From NCBI GenBank assembly GCA_963699305.1, contig OY969431.1, positions 1,488,001 to 1,552,000 of the forward strand: a stretch of DNA of 64,000 nt. The letters run 5' to 3'. Below, piece by piece: positions 1-8,441 of the stretch. Position 1 is the stretch's first letter; each line of letters opens with the position of its first letter. The notes beneath the pieces were generated by a model. It did no database searches. It was not told where the DNA came from and worked only from the letters and a program-made list of their open reading frames with translations. The DNA comes from JBGQAS01 sp963699305. Lineage in GTDB: Bacteria; Chloroflexota; Anaerolineae; Anaerolineales; Anaerolineaceae. A program made the position numbers and the translations under genes.

Positions 1-738
1 GGGTTCCACCAACATTTCAGTAAGCCCAAATTTACGAGCGATCGCTATTCCGAAATCATACTTGCTGAGACTCTCACTGCTCACAGTATGATAAATCCCG
101 TGTAATTCCTCTCTAATCATCTTGAGTAAAACCTCAACCAGGTTCATCACAAACAAAGTACAAAAATGAACATCAGTAAAACCTTGTATCTTTTTACCAG
201 CTTTCAAATTTGCATAAAATATTTCTGCCAGGCTTCGATTTCCATGCAGACTCCATCCAAAAAAATTGACTCGGGCGATGATTGCGTCAGGATTTTCGTT
301 CTTAACTGCGTTTTCACCTTCCAATTTGCTTTTCGCGTAAACACTTAATGGATTCGGTTGGTCGTTTTCTGAATAGTCCCCTTTTTCACCATCAAAAACA
401 GCATCTGTGGATATGTGAACCAACGGGATGGATTTTTGTCTGCATATCGCAGCAATAATTCCTGGAAGAACTCCATTTACAAGCAGGGCGCGTTCTGGTT
501 GTTTTTCACATTCATCTACAATTGCCATGGCAGCGGTGTGGATCACGACATCCGGTTGTATCCGCTCGATGAGTCTTTTGGGTGCACTTTCATTTAAAAG
601 ATCCTCCACGATCACTTGGTATGGAACTCCCTGGAGTTCATCCCGTTGAATGACACCGACAACTTCATGATCCTTTGCCAGATGCAGACAAAGGTTTAAC
701 CCAAGTAATCCACTCGCCCCCGTAACAAAGTAACGCAT
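1..738 (-). CDS. RmlD-like NAD(P)-dependent sugar-nucleotide reductase, C-terminus cut by window edge
   Basis: The protein starts MRYFVTGASGLLGLNL, a Rossmann GxxGxxG dinucleotide-binding motif, and continues through an HTAAM strand end, a STDAVFDG segment and a YAKSKLEGE segment carrying the SDR catalytic Tyr and Lys (YxxxK). This is the dTDP-4-dehydrorhamnose reductase (RmlD) fold. It is open to base 1, so the C-terminus lies outside the window. Its ATG overlaps the stop of the upstream dehydratase by one base (TGATG), which implies translational coupling. Next to a UDP-GlcNAc 4,6-dehydratase, an RmlD-like reductase is known from routes to UDP-N-acetyl deoxy-hexosamines such as UDP-RhaNAc or UDP-FucNAc. 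That is a better guess here than dTDP-rhamnose, because no RmlABC genes are visible. The fold is secure; the exact substrate is inferred. Confidence 0.85.
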   Translation of the reverse strand, partial: MRYFVTGASGLLGLNLCLHLAKDHEVVGVIQRDELQGVPYQVIVEDLLNESAPKRLIERIQPDVVIHTAAMAIVDECEKQPERALLVNGVLPGIIAAICRQKSIPLVHISTDAVFDGEKGDYSENDQPNPLSVYAKSKLEGENAVKNENPDAIIARVNFFGWSLHGNRSLAEIFYANLKAGKKIQGFTDVHFCTLFVMNLVEVLLKMIREELHGIYHTVSSESLSKYDFGIAIARKFGLTEMLVEP

Positions 739-1745
739 CACACGTTGAGCTCCTGCTCCATGTTTTGTTCGATTGGAGCGATGATTTTCTTGATCTCATC
801 AAGGCTTAACCACTCAGAATTGGATTCGGATGCATATCTGAAATTATCTGGGAGTTTAATATTCTCATTTTCCCAGGATTTTCCAAACCAAAGTGTCTCT
901 GCTGGTTGAACTATATACATATCCTTTAGCTCCACCGTATTTCGGGCTTCATCTTCCGAAATTAATACTTCGTGCAGTTTTTCACCTGGACGGATTCCAA
1001 TCACATTGATGGAAGCCTTTGGCGCAATCGCATGTGCCAGATCAATGACTTTCATGCTCGGGATTTTTGGAACAAAAACTTCTCCGCCCTGCATTAATTC
1101 AATACAATGAATGACAAAACGAACACCTTGATCCAGCGAGATCCAAAAGCGCGTCATCCTTTCATCGGTGACGGTAATCACCCCGCTTGAGCGTTGCTTT
1201 AGAAATACTGGTACAACGCTTCCCCGGCTGCCAACAACGTTGCCATATCGGACACAGCTGATGCGAGTTTTTTTTCCGCCTGCGTACGCGTTGCTCTGGA
1301 TAAGTAATTTTTCCGCCGCAAGTTTGGTTGCACCGTACAAATTGATCGGATTGACCGCCTTATCGGTGCTTAGAGCTAACACCTTTTCAACCCCAGCATC
1401 GAGTGCGGCTTCCACAACATTGCTGCTGCCCAGGATATTTGTTTTGATGGCTTCCATCGGATTGTATTCGCATGCCGGTACCTGTTTGAGTGCAGCTGCG
1501 TGAACAACGATATTGACACCATCGAAAGCCCTGCGCAGCCTGTCACAATCCCGGACATCCCCGATGAAATAACGCAGAGTTGGGTGGTCATATCCAGCCA
1601 CCTGCATTTCATGCTGCTTCAATTCGTCGCGGCTTAGAACAATCAATTTGGAAGGATGATATTCTTTCAGCATCGTGGCAATAAATTTCTTACCAAACGA
1701 CCCTGTTCCACCAGTAACCAGCACAACTTTGTCTTTCCAGTTCAT
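738..1745 (-). CDS. UDP-N-acetylglucosamine 4,6-dehydratase family (PseB/CapE/WbjB-like)
   Basis: The 335-residue protein begins with LVTGGTGSFGKKF (GxxGxxG cofactor loop) at residues 9-21. It has an ALSTDKAVNPINLYGATK segment near residue 127, where a Thr-Asp-Lys replaces the usual Ser-x-x and the YxxxK motif is YGATK. This is typical of the inverting and retaining UDP-GlcNAc 4,6-dehydratases that begin pseudaminic acid, FucNAc and related pathways. The length fits the family (about 330-345). It sits 3 bases after the methyltransferase in the transcript and overlaps the following reductase by one base, so the two enzymes probably act in sequence on UDP-GlcNAc in the cytoplasm to supply a deoxy amino sugar for the exported glycan. 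Whether it is 5-inverting or retaining cannot be told from the sequence. Confidence 0.9.
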   Translation of the reverse strand: MNWKDKVVLVTGGTGSFGKKFIATMLKEYHPSKLIVLSRDELKQHEMQVAGYDHPTLRYFIGDVRDCDRLRRAFDGVNIVVHAAALKQVPACEYNPMEAIKTNILGSSNVVEAALDAGVEKVLALSTDKAVNPINLYGATKLAAEKLLIQSNAYAGGKKTRISCVRYGNVVGSRGSVVPVFLKQRSSGVITVTDERMTRFWISLDQGVRFVIHCIELMQGGEVFVPKIPSMKVIDLAHAIAPKASINVIGIRPGEKLHEVLISEDEARNTVELKDMYIVQPAETLWFGKSWENENIKLPDNFRYASESNSEWLSLDEIKKIIAPIEQNMEQELNV

Positions 1746-1748
1746 TTA

Positions 1749-2600
1749 TTATCCCTTTCTTAATACGATCATTGGATATTGTCCGTTTTCACCAAAATAG
1801 GTGGGAAATTTTTCTTCGAGTTTATACAATTGGTTCAGCCAATATTTCCCGCAAAACCCTGGGTGGATCAATGCTCGTAAAAACCGAACGCTGACCGATC
1901 TCCAAACAAAGATTTCAAACAGGATTTTTCCTCCCAATTGCTTTTTCAGCCATTCCGCACTGGTTTTTTCGACAAACGTACCTCGTTTTTGAGGTTGGGA
2001 GGGAATAATATCCTTTTTTTGCGGTTCTGCTTTGATGATTGTCTTTTTTCGATTCAATCGTTCCGCAAGCTTGACCAGCCAGACTGTCCTGTTCATCAAA
2101 GAGGTTATGCCCCATCCATTTACGACCACCGCCTGTTTATTAGGGGCAAGCACACGATGGATATCAAGATACGACGCTACCTGATCAATGGTGGTCAGGT
2201 GATGAAGCGTATGTAATGATACAACACCGTCAAACGAATTTTTCTTGAAAGGTAGATGGGAAACATCGGCTACTACATACAAACCATGTTTTTTTAATCT
2301 TTTCCTGGCTTCTTTCAAAGCCACAATGGAAATATCCAAACACACCCGGTATTGATAACCCGCAGAATAAGTCAAGTATGCAGGATATTGAACCGGTCCA
2401 GACCCTGCATCTAGCAGAAATTTCCCTTGTGGTTGTAAATGACGGTTTACTCTCAAATGGCAGCGCTCGATATACGATTGAGACACAGGTCGCAGATCTT
2501 CATACGTGGCATTCTGATAAAGATCCCCCTGGACTTTTTGCCAGCCGATTTGATCGTAAAACTCACTTACCTGGTGTTTTAGAGCTTTTTCGTCCGCCAT
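1749..2600 (-). CDS. Class I SAM-dependent methyltransferase of the polysaccharide cluster
   Basis: The 283-residue protein has the SAM-binding motif I LLDAGSGPVQYP (about residues 62-73), an acidic residue ending strand 2 (VCLDIS), and a VVSLHTLHHL segment typical of Methyltransf_11 proteins. The C-terminal third is basic and has a hydrophobic WLVKLAERL stretch. It lies in the glycan operon, overlapping the end of the preceding glycosyltransferase by about 38 bases and 3 bases before the dehydratase. A role in methylating a sugar of the exported polysaccharide, or in capping the chain, is plausible: Wzm/Wzt systems often use a terminal modification recognised by the Wzt C-terminal domain. 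The methyl acceptor is not determined. Confidence 0.8.
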   Translation of the reverse strand: MADEKALKHQVSEFYDQIGWQKVQGDLYQNATYEDLRPVSQSYIERCHLRVNRHLQPQGKFLLDAGSGPVQYPAYLTYSAGYQYRVCLDISIVALKEARKRLKKHGLYVVADVSHLPFKKNSFDGVVSLHTLHHLTTIDQVASYLDIHRVLAPNKQAVVVNGWGITSLMNRTVWLVKLAERLNRKKTIIKAEPQKKDIIPSQPQKRGTFVEKTSAEWLKKQLGGKILFEIFVWRSVSVRFLRALIHPGFCGKYWLNQLYKLEEKFPTYFGENGQYPMIVLRKG

Positions 2601-4210
2601 TCACTTTTTTCCAATTCAATGTTTCACCTGAGAGGTATCGGAACGTTGACTCATAGTGTTTCCATTGTTCCCTGCCAAAAACGTGGCCAATGGATGAAGC
2701 TTGAAAATCTTCCTTCAGATGCATTAAGTGCCATGGAAACGGTAGAGGAAATTCAAAAAAGAATAAATATGCATATTTCCAGGCATTATCTATTTGCGTT
2801 TTGGTCATGCTGGTTTTTCGGGGATTATTTAAAATCAATCCGAGGATCTGTAAAATAATTCACCCAGGAGTCCGGATCAATGGTAAAACCTCGATCACGA
2901 TAATGAGTCTTTCCATTGACGATCACCGGAACACCGCTCATAGCCATTTCAAGCCCTACCGTGGTCGTATAGACTAATCCAAGATCCGCAATGCCAATGA
3001 GATCGTACGTATTAACCTTGTCGCCAGGCCCGATCAAATGGATATTTTCTGGTAACCGGGGAAGCTCTTTTTGTAAGACCTCCATCAGTGATGTACCCTT
3101 GATTACTAATTCCCCAGGATGCACGCGGATGATCAATTGCGCATCGGGACGGCCGGTGAAATATTGAACTGTCCTGTTGAGCCAATCTGTCATGTTGTGG
3201 CTGAATGCCTGGCGTCCCAACGTAAGGCTGTCTCCGATGACATTGGTAGCTAATAACACCACCGGTCGCGAATCCAGACCGAGTTCTTTTCGGATTTTTT
3301 CGCCACCCTTTGCAGGAGCACCCTGCCATCGTCTGGAGAAATTTTCCCAAAGTGTTGCATTTTTTCTTGCTGCAAACAGTGATTTCACCTTTTCCAATTG
3401 ACTTTCTGTCAGCTTGATGCTCTTGCGAGCTTTCCATAAATCTTCCGTATCCTGCTTCATGATTTCACTGTTTTGTGCCAGCCAAATGCGCTGCCGCTGT
3501 TCACTGAACTCATACGTCACTGTACGGATGCCAAGATAGCGAGCGACTCTGTAAATAATACCGAATTCCTGGATCGTACCATTCGGGACAATCACGACAT
3601 TTGGTTTCGCAGATTGCAGATAACTTAATGCGGCTTTTGCCGCATTTTCGTTGCGATGATATCTCAACGCGTAAATTTCACTTTCAATATCTACATCTTC
3701 CACTTGCAATGAGTATTGCACATCGTAGATCGTTACTTCCTTCACAGCTTCCACCAATTCCTCCGGGAGACTGGTAAAGGTTGTACGGATATTCATTAAG
3801 GAAATGATATCCATCAATCCATCAACGACGGACAACACCCGCTTGGCGTATAGATTTTGTCTTCGGAGATCAAAACGATTTATCGGTAATTTCCATTCCG
3901 CGAATGGCAGGAAACCCAAAGTCACCTTATGTCCCATCGCTGATAATCCCAATCCCAGAATTGCTGCTTGTTCGATCCAATAATGCAGCGTGGCAAAAAC
4001 AAATATCTTTTTACCGGGTTTGGTTTTCTTGCGCAGCTTTGCTGCATCGGATATGAAATCAGGGAGAACCTCGTGGAGCAGCCCGAGAGAAAAGCGCGTA
4101 TGCAACGGTTTGTTCCGCTGCATGAGGAACCAATACAATTCAGCAGCAAACGGGATTTCACCTAAAATATTTTTAACTGTCTCTTTTCCTGAAGGTGTCA
4201 TGCTAGTCAA
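2563..4210 (-). CDS. Capsule-polysaccharide-type glycosyltransferase, split by a frameshift near 2830
   Basis: The main frame (2825-4210, 461 residues) has a GT-B-like C-terminal half with IIRVHPGE, a GPGDKVNTYDLI segment and TTTVGLEMAMSGVPVIVNG. The last resembles the Kdo-transferase/KpsC-S-type capsule synthesis fold, where the conserved His and the TxGxE loop bind the nucleotide sugar. The frame stops abruptly after DPRIDFK. A second frame (2563-2838) continues with KTQIDNAWKYAYLFFFEF and PFPWHLMH, a Trp/Phe-rich ending that I recall from these proteins. I therefore read one gene of about 548 codons broken by a 1-base indel near 2825-2838. It overlaps wzt by 8 bases. It probably builds the glycan on its lipid carrier at the cytoplasmic membrane. 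Family assignment is moderate; sugar specificity is unknown. Confidence 0.75.
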
Positions 4211-5468
4211 CCTCGATTTTCCAATCTAGTCTCGGCCGGTAAGGTCCTATCCTTGGTTCTGGCCATTGCATACCAGGCGCCCCGGCTGAATCGACAGAAA
4301 AAATAAGCGCCTGTTCATCGTGAAAAAATCGTTTTACTTTGAAAGAGCTTGCATTCATTCCCACCACAAAACGCCCTTCATTTAGAGTGTCGGCAGGGAT
4401 GGTGCATCTGCTGAAATAGTGCCCCGCTTTTCGGGTTGAATATTTCTCATATTTCATTGGATCATCCGTATCAAAGGATGTAAACATCATCTCACCATGG
4501 GTGGTCTGTAAATAAATTCCAACTCGTAAACCTGTGATGGGGGCTTCCAACGTATATTCAACCTCCACCATGAATGGTTCGGTGGAGCGGACCGTATCGA
4601 CGACACTCCCTTGCATGTTGACCACACGCATTCCTATCGGAGAAAAAGGTTTGCTGCTTTTTGGAATTTCCTTGCTTTCCCATATTCGCTGACCTTCCTG
4701 TGAATAGCCACTGGATAAGTAATGATCGACCGCCTGTGCAGTGGGTGCCCGTAGAATTAAATGTCCCTTGTCGATAACCATCGCCTCCTCGGTCAACCGA
4801 AGCACAGCAGACATGTTATGACTCACAAAAAGGACTGTCCGCCCTTGCCGGGCTACATCGCTCATTTTTCCTAGGCATTTACGCTGAAATTCCGCATCAC
4901 CAACTGCAAGCACTTCATCTACAACAAGGATTTCAGGCTCCAGGTGAGCAGCAACAGCAAATGCCAATCTCAGATACATACCGCTGGAGTACCGTTTTAC
5001 CGGCGTATCGATAAATTTTTCAACTTCCGCAAAAGCAACAATTTCATCGAATTTACTCTCGATTTCAGTGCGTTTCATGCCAAGGATGGCTCCGTTAAGA
5101 AGGATATTCTCCCTGCCGGAGAGCTCCGGATGAAAACCAGTCCCTACTTCCAAAAGCGAACCGACCCGTCCATGGATCTCCGCCATTCCTTCTGTTGGTT
5201 CTGTAACTCGCGCCAGGAGTTTTAGTAAGGTGCTTTTTCCAGCACCATTTCTACCGATGACTCCCAACACTTGTCCTTGCTTCACTTCAAAATTGATATC
5301 TCTTAATGCCCAAATCTCTTCCTTGGCTTTTGTTCCAGTCACCAAATGACGGAAGGTGGAACTTACACTGTCGGATATCGTTTCCCTTAGAGTGCGATAT
5401 TTAACAACAGGACCGCCAATCTTATACATCTTGCCTAAATTCTCAACCCGAATGGCAGTATCGCTCAT
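4203..5468 (-). CDS. wzt: Wzt-like polysaccharide ABC exporter ATPase with C-terminal carbohydrate-binding domain
   Basis: The 421-residue protein starts MSDTAIRVENLGKMYKIGG, 3 bases after the permease stop. The longer open frame upstream only overlaps the permease gene. Walker A IGRNGAGKST lies at residues 71-80, the ABC signature YSSGMYLRLAF at 160-170, Walker B EILVVDEVLAVGD at 179-191, and the H-loop as FVSHNMS. From about residue 250 it carries an extra beta-rich domain (RVVNMQGSVVDTV, VEVEYTL, GIYLQTTHG) matching the Wzt_C fold, which in known Wzm/Wzt systems recognises the modified chain terminus before export. With Wzm it should flip the lipid-linked glycan across the cytoplasmic membrane. 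The next gene overlaps its end by 8 bases. Confidence 0.93.
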   Translation of the reverse strand: MSDTAIRVENLGKMYKIGGPVVKYRTLRETISDSVSSTFRHLVTGTKAKEEIWALRDINFEVKQGQVLGVIGRNGAGKSTLLKLLARVTEPTEGMAEIHGRVGSLLEVGTGFHPELSGRENILLNGAILGMKRTEIESKFDEIVAFAEVEKFIDTPVKRYSSGMYLRLAFAVAAHLEPEILVVDEVLAVGDAEFQRKCLGKMSDVARQGRTVLFVSHNMSAVLRLTEEAMVIDKGHLILRAPTAQAVDHYLSSGYSQEGQRIWESKEIPKSSKPFSPIGMRVVNMQGSVVDTVRSTEPFMVEVEYTLEAPITGLRVGIYLQTTHGEMMFTSFDTDDPMKYEKYSTRKAGHYFSRCTIPADTLNEGRFVVGMNASSFKVKRFFHDEQALIFSVDSAGAPGMQWPEPRIGPYRPRLDWKIEVD

Positions 5469-5470
5469 GC

Positions 5471-6376
5471 TTACACCATATCCGCAAAAGTGCGTTCCAT
5501 CCGCCGGAAATAAAATAGTCCGGTTACCAATACCACAACCGCAACCCCAACAGATATCCACATATTGGGACCGGGAGCGTTTGCTCCCAGTAATGCCCAG
5601 CGGAAACCATCCACAACGGCTTTCATTGGATTCATGGAATAGATGATTTGCCATTTGCTGGGAACGAGAGTGGATGAATAAGCAATTGGAGTGATGAACA
5701 GCCACAATTGATTGATGAAAGGTACCAGGTAATTAATGTCCCTGTATAAAACATTCAACGCTGAGAGCCATAATCCCACTCCTAAAGCGGTGATCAAAGC
5801 TAGCAATAAAAACAGTGGGACTGCCCAAAGTGCTTCGACCTGGGGGGTTACCCGGTAGAACAGCATCATGACGATTAGGACTAAGAAGGCAATGGCAAAA
5901 TCCACCAACCCGCTTAACACCGAGGAAAGCGGAAGGATGATACGCGGAAAATAGACCTTGGTGATCATGTGGCTGTTATGGACCAGCGAATTGCTGGCGT
6001 CCGTAAGGGCTTTTGAAAAGAGATCCCATGGAAGGAGTGCAGTAAAACTAAAAATAGGGTAAGGGATCGAGTTATCTGTGGGGACCTTGGCCAGCCCGCC
6101 GAAAAAGATGCTGAATACAATCATGGATAATAATGGGCGCAGGATTGCCCACAGGACTCCTAATAGTGATTGTTTATAACGGACTTTTAGATTGCGCCAA
6201 GTCATGAAATACACCAGCTCGCGATAAACCCAAAGATCGCGTAAATTGAGTGCGACCCACCCTTTGGGTGGGCGAATAACCACGACTCTTGGTGTTGGTT
6301 TCAATGTCGTCGATGGTTTCGTCAATTTGCGGCGATTTTCTTTGAGCTGTTTATTGCTTCTTTCGATGCGATTCAT
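5471..6376 (-). CDS. wzm: Wzm-like ABC-2 polysaccharide exporter permease
   Basis: The 301-residue protein has a soluble N-terminus of about 65 residues, then six hydrophobic segments: LLGVLWAILRPLLSMIVFS, the TALLPWDLFS region, SGLVDFAIAFLVLIVMM, FLLLALITALGVGLWLSA, LWLFITPIAYSS, and VGVAVVVLVTGLFYF. The RYKQSLLGVLWA and NVLYRDINYLVPF motifs are typical of O-antigen/teichoic-acid ABC-2 permeases. It overlaps the 3' end of the fucose synthase gene by 26 bases and is followed 3 bases later by wzt, so subunits should be made together. It forms the membrane channel that exports a complete glycan chain. Family assignment is strong. Confidence 0.93.
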   Translation of the reverse strand: MNRIERSNKQLKENRRKLTKPSTTLKPTPRVVVIRPPKGWVALNLRDLWVYRELVYFMTWRNLKVRYKQSLLGVLWAILRPLLSMIVFSIFFGGLAKVPTDNSIPYPIFSFTALLPWDLFSKALTDASNSLVHNSHMITKVYFPRIILPLSSVLSGLVDFAIAFLVLIVMMLFYRVTPQVEALWAVPLFLLLALITALGVGLWLSALNVLYRDINYLVPFINQLWLFITPIAYSSTLVPSKWQIIYSMNPMKAVVDGFRWALLGANAPGPNMWISVGVAVVVLVTGLFYFRRMERTFADMV

Positions 6377-7325
6377 ACCAAGCTATCGTCCTTTGTAAAC
6401 CTTCTTCAAATCCAATCTTTGCCTTGAATCCAAAGAGAGCTTCTGCCCGGCTCGTATCCAGGCAGCGCCTCGGTTGTCCATTTGGTTGGTGTGTATCCCA
6501 TACGATTTTTCCGGGGTATTCGGTCAAGCGTACGATAAGTTCAGCAAGGTCCTTGATACTGATTTCGAATCCGGATCCTAAATTCACCGGCTCGCTTTCG
6601 TTATATCGTTCCGCTGCCAGTAAAATTGCATCGGCGGCATCTTCGACATATAAGAATTCGCGTGTGGGAGTACCATCCCCCCACACCACGATCTTTGGTT
6701 TTCGTTCTTCACGGGCTTCGATGCATTTCCTGATCAATGCCGGGATAACGTGAGAAGAGGATGGATCAAAATTATCACGCGGTCCATACAGATTGACCGG
6801 AAGAAGAAATATGGCATTATAACCGTATTGTTGCCGGTAAGCCTGCGCCTGGACTAAAAGCATCTTTTTTGCCAGGCCATACGGGGCATTGGTCTCTTCA
6901 GGGTAACCGTTCCAAATGGATTCTTCCTTGAAAGGGACCGGTGTGAACTTGGGGTATGCGCAAACCGTGCCAAGGGCTACAAATTTTTCGATTTTTCGTA
7001 AATACGCCTCATGGATTAATTGAACGCCCATCATCAGGTTGTTGTAAAAGAATTCTGCGGGATGTTCCCTGTTTGCGCCAATTCCCCCCACCTGGGCAGC
7101 TAAATGCAGTATCACATCCGGTGTTGCTTTATCCAGCATGCGCTGGATATCCTGCAATTTCACGAGATTGTATTTTTCAATAACCGGTACAAAGATTTCT
7201 TTCGCTCCGTTTTCGCGCAGCTTATCAACGATGAATGAGCCCAGAAATCCTGTTCCTCCAGTGACACAGACCTTTTTGTTTTTCCAAAAAATGGTTCTTT
7301 CATCCATTTCGAGAAATCCTTTCAT
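6351..7325 (-). CDS. fcl: GDP-L-fucose synthase (GDP-4-keto-6-deoxymannose epimerase/reductase)
   Basis: The 324-residue SDR enzyme has VCVTGGTGFLGSF (NADPH loop, residues 19-31), LHLAAQVGGIGAN, the catalytic serine region ALGTVCAYPK and the YGLAKK Tyr-Lys pair. The VGGI and PVNLYGPRDNFDP segments are hallmarks of Fcl/WcaG. It converts GDP-4-keto-6-deoxymannose to GDP-fucose. The partner GDP-mannose dehydratase (gmd) is not in this window. The chosen ATG overlaps the regulator stop as ATGA. An internal ATG at 7307 has a better-placed AAAGGA Shine-Dalgarno and is a real alternative. The gene is first among the biosynthetic genes after the regulator. Confidence 0.92.
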   Translation of the reverse strand: MKGFLEMDERTIFWKNKKVCVTGGTGFLGSFIVDKLRENGAKEIFVPVIEKYNLVKLQDIQRMLDKATPDVILHLAAQVGGIGANREHPAEFFYNNLMMGVQLIHEAYLRKIEKFVALGTVCAYPKFTPVPFKEESIWNGYPEETNAPYGLAKKMLLVQAQAYRQQYGYNAIFLLPVNLYGPRDNFDPSSSHVIPALIRKCIEAREERKPKIVVWGDGTPTREFLYVEDAADAILLAAERYNESEPVNLGSGFEISIKDLAELIVRLTEYPGKIVWDTHQPNGQPRRCLDTSRAEALFGFKAKIGFEEGLQRTIAWYESHRKKQ

Positions 7326-7783
7326 TCGATGAATATTTTTAATCCTCGAATTACTAATGAAGGAACTTCTTCATCTTCAACTATCGTAATGCCATGTTCA
7401 CCACAGCTTAACCGGCAAACCTCAGCAACGTCCCCATCACCAACCAGACGAACGCGATTCATTCCACTCGATTTCAATTGCAGGATGGTTTCCTGCATGC
7501 GTTGTCGCACCAGTCGATATAAAGAGAATTGGTTATTGATATAGTCGATTGTTAATCGGGCACGCAGTGCAATGCCATCCGGCGTGATCAGGTACCGGAG
7601 TTTTTTTCTTTCCATCCTGCGTACCTTGACATACCCTTTATCGATCAAACGCTTCAAATGCCAGTTGATCGTGCCGACGGCAACATCCAACCTTGTTGCC
7701 AAGGTTGCCTGGTTCGCATCAGGATCTTGTTCGATTTGTTCTAGGATGGGCAGGTCTGGATTGACTGTTGGGACAGTAGTCAT
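7322..7783 (-). CDS. EPS-associated MarR/winged-helix transcriptional regulator
   Basis: From ATG 7783 the protein is 153 residues. An upstream in-frame ATG at 7837 would add 18 residues that do not look conserved. A winged helix-turn-helix occupies about residues 10-75: ILEQIEQDPDANQATLA, then RLDVAVGTINWHLKRL as the recognition helix and LRYLITPDG as the wing. This matches the small MarR-like regulators that open polysaccharide operons. The C-terminal 50 residues (VRLVGDGDVAEVC to the end) form a strand-rich extension of unknown role, resembling the start of a nucleotide-binding fold. It overlaps fcl by four bases (ATGA), so it is very likely the operon's own regulator. Confidence 0.82.
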   Translation of the reverse strand: MTTVPTVNPDLPILEQIEQDPDANQATLATRLDVAVGTINWHLKRLIDKGYVKVRRMERKKLRYLITPDGIALRARLTIDYINNQFSLYRLVRQRMQETILQLKSSGMNRVRLVGDGDVAEVCRLSCGEHGITIVEDEEVPSLVIRGLKIFIE

Positions 7784-7851
7784 TCGTATTCCAATATTCA
7801 ATGGTTGAATTATAATCTCGAAACCAACCTGTGACAAGGGTTATTTAAATG

Positions 7852-7877
7852 AAAACAGCGCCTATAAGCGCTGTTTT
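7852..7877 (-). terminator. Intrinsic terminator after the cold-shock gene
   Basis: A perfect 10-bp stem (AAAACAGCGC / GCGCTGTTTT) with a 6-base loop lies 14 bases after the csp stop. It ends csp transcription before the polysaccharide operon, whose promoter must therefore lie in roughly 7784-7851. Confidence 0.85.
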
Positions 7878-7890
7878 TGCTGCATGAGCA

Positions 7891-8106
7891 CTACTCGGTT
7901 ACAAGTGTCACTTCGTGGGCTTGTTGACCTTTTTCAGTTTCGATAACCGAAAATTCCACTTTTTGACCTTGCATTAATTTCCGGTAACCTTCTGCGGTGA
8001 TTTCGCTAAAGTGAACGAAGATATCACCGCCACTTTCCCGCTCGATGAAACCATAACCTTTGGCAGCATTGAACCATTTTACGGTGCCTATTTCACGTTC
8101 TGCCAC
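7891..8106 (-). CDS. Cold-shock protein, CspA family
   Basis: The 71-residue single OB-fold protein has RNP1 KGYGFIER (residues 16-23) and RNP2 DIFVHFS (28-34), both intact, so it should bind single-stranded RNA/DNA as an RNA chaperone. The start codon is GTG, preceded by a strong AGGAGGAAGGAG Shine-Dalgarno about 9 bases upstream. It is monocistronic, with its own promoter about 90 bases upstream and a strong terminator just after the stop. The leader of at least 80 bases is compatible with the temperature-responsive leaders known in csp genes, but no specific fold was verified. Confidence 0.95.
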   Translation of the reverse strand: MAEREIGTVKWFNAAKGYGFIERESGGDIFVHFSEITAEGYRKLMQGQKVEFSVIETEKGQQAHEVTLVTE

Positions 8107-8195
8107 AACTGCTACTCCTTCCTCCTCTGATAAATTGCCAGCTTGTTGCCTTATTGAACAAAAACAAGGTGATTTTCTCCTGCCAGCTTAAATAT

Positions 8196-8223
8196 TTTAT
8201 ACTTGGCTTCGGTAAGATGTCAA
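8196..8223 (-). promoter_or_regulatory. Sigma70-type promoter of the cold-shock gene
   Basis: On the minus strand, TTGACA (8218-8223) and TATAAA (8196-8201) are separated by 16 bases. The start site would fall near 8188, giving a leader of about 80 nucleotides before the GTG start. Confidence 0.7.
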
Positions 8224-8441
8224 GTTTTGCAAACTGCAATATTTGTGAAGTTTTATTACACGAATTAATAAAAAATTGGTTTAGGGCTCCTTTTCAAGTG
8301 GGAAGATCAATTGGATAACCAGTTCGCAAATAATCCTTTACACTGATTATTCGAGAAATCTTATATATTTTGGATCATCCTCTAACCAGAAGGAAATAGT
8401 TGAGGTCTTTTTGTAAAATTATGAGCCGAGAACGGTATTAA
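8224..8441. other. AT-rich intergenic stretch without a recognisable gene
   Basis: Together with the csp leader this leaves about 335 bases without a gene. It is AT-rich and contains no open frame that looks like protein. It probably holds only the csp upstream promoter region and the 3' end of the membrane-protein transcript. Confidence 0.6.

Noticed and set aside
2563..2838. A separate 91-residue gene between the methyltransferase and the glycosyltransferase
   Set aside because: Its start lacks a ribosome-binding site and its KYAYLFFFEF...PFPWH sequence reads as the missing C-terminus of the glycosyltransferase after a frameshift.
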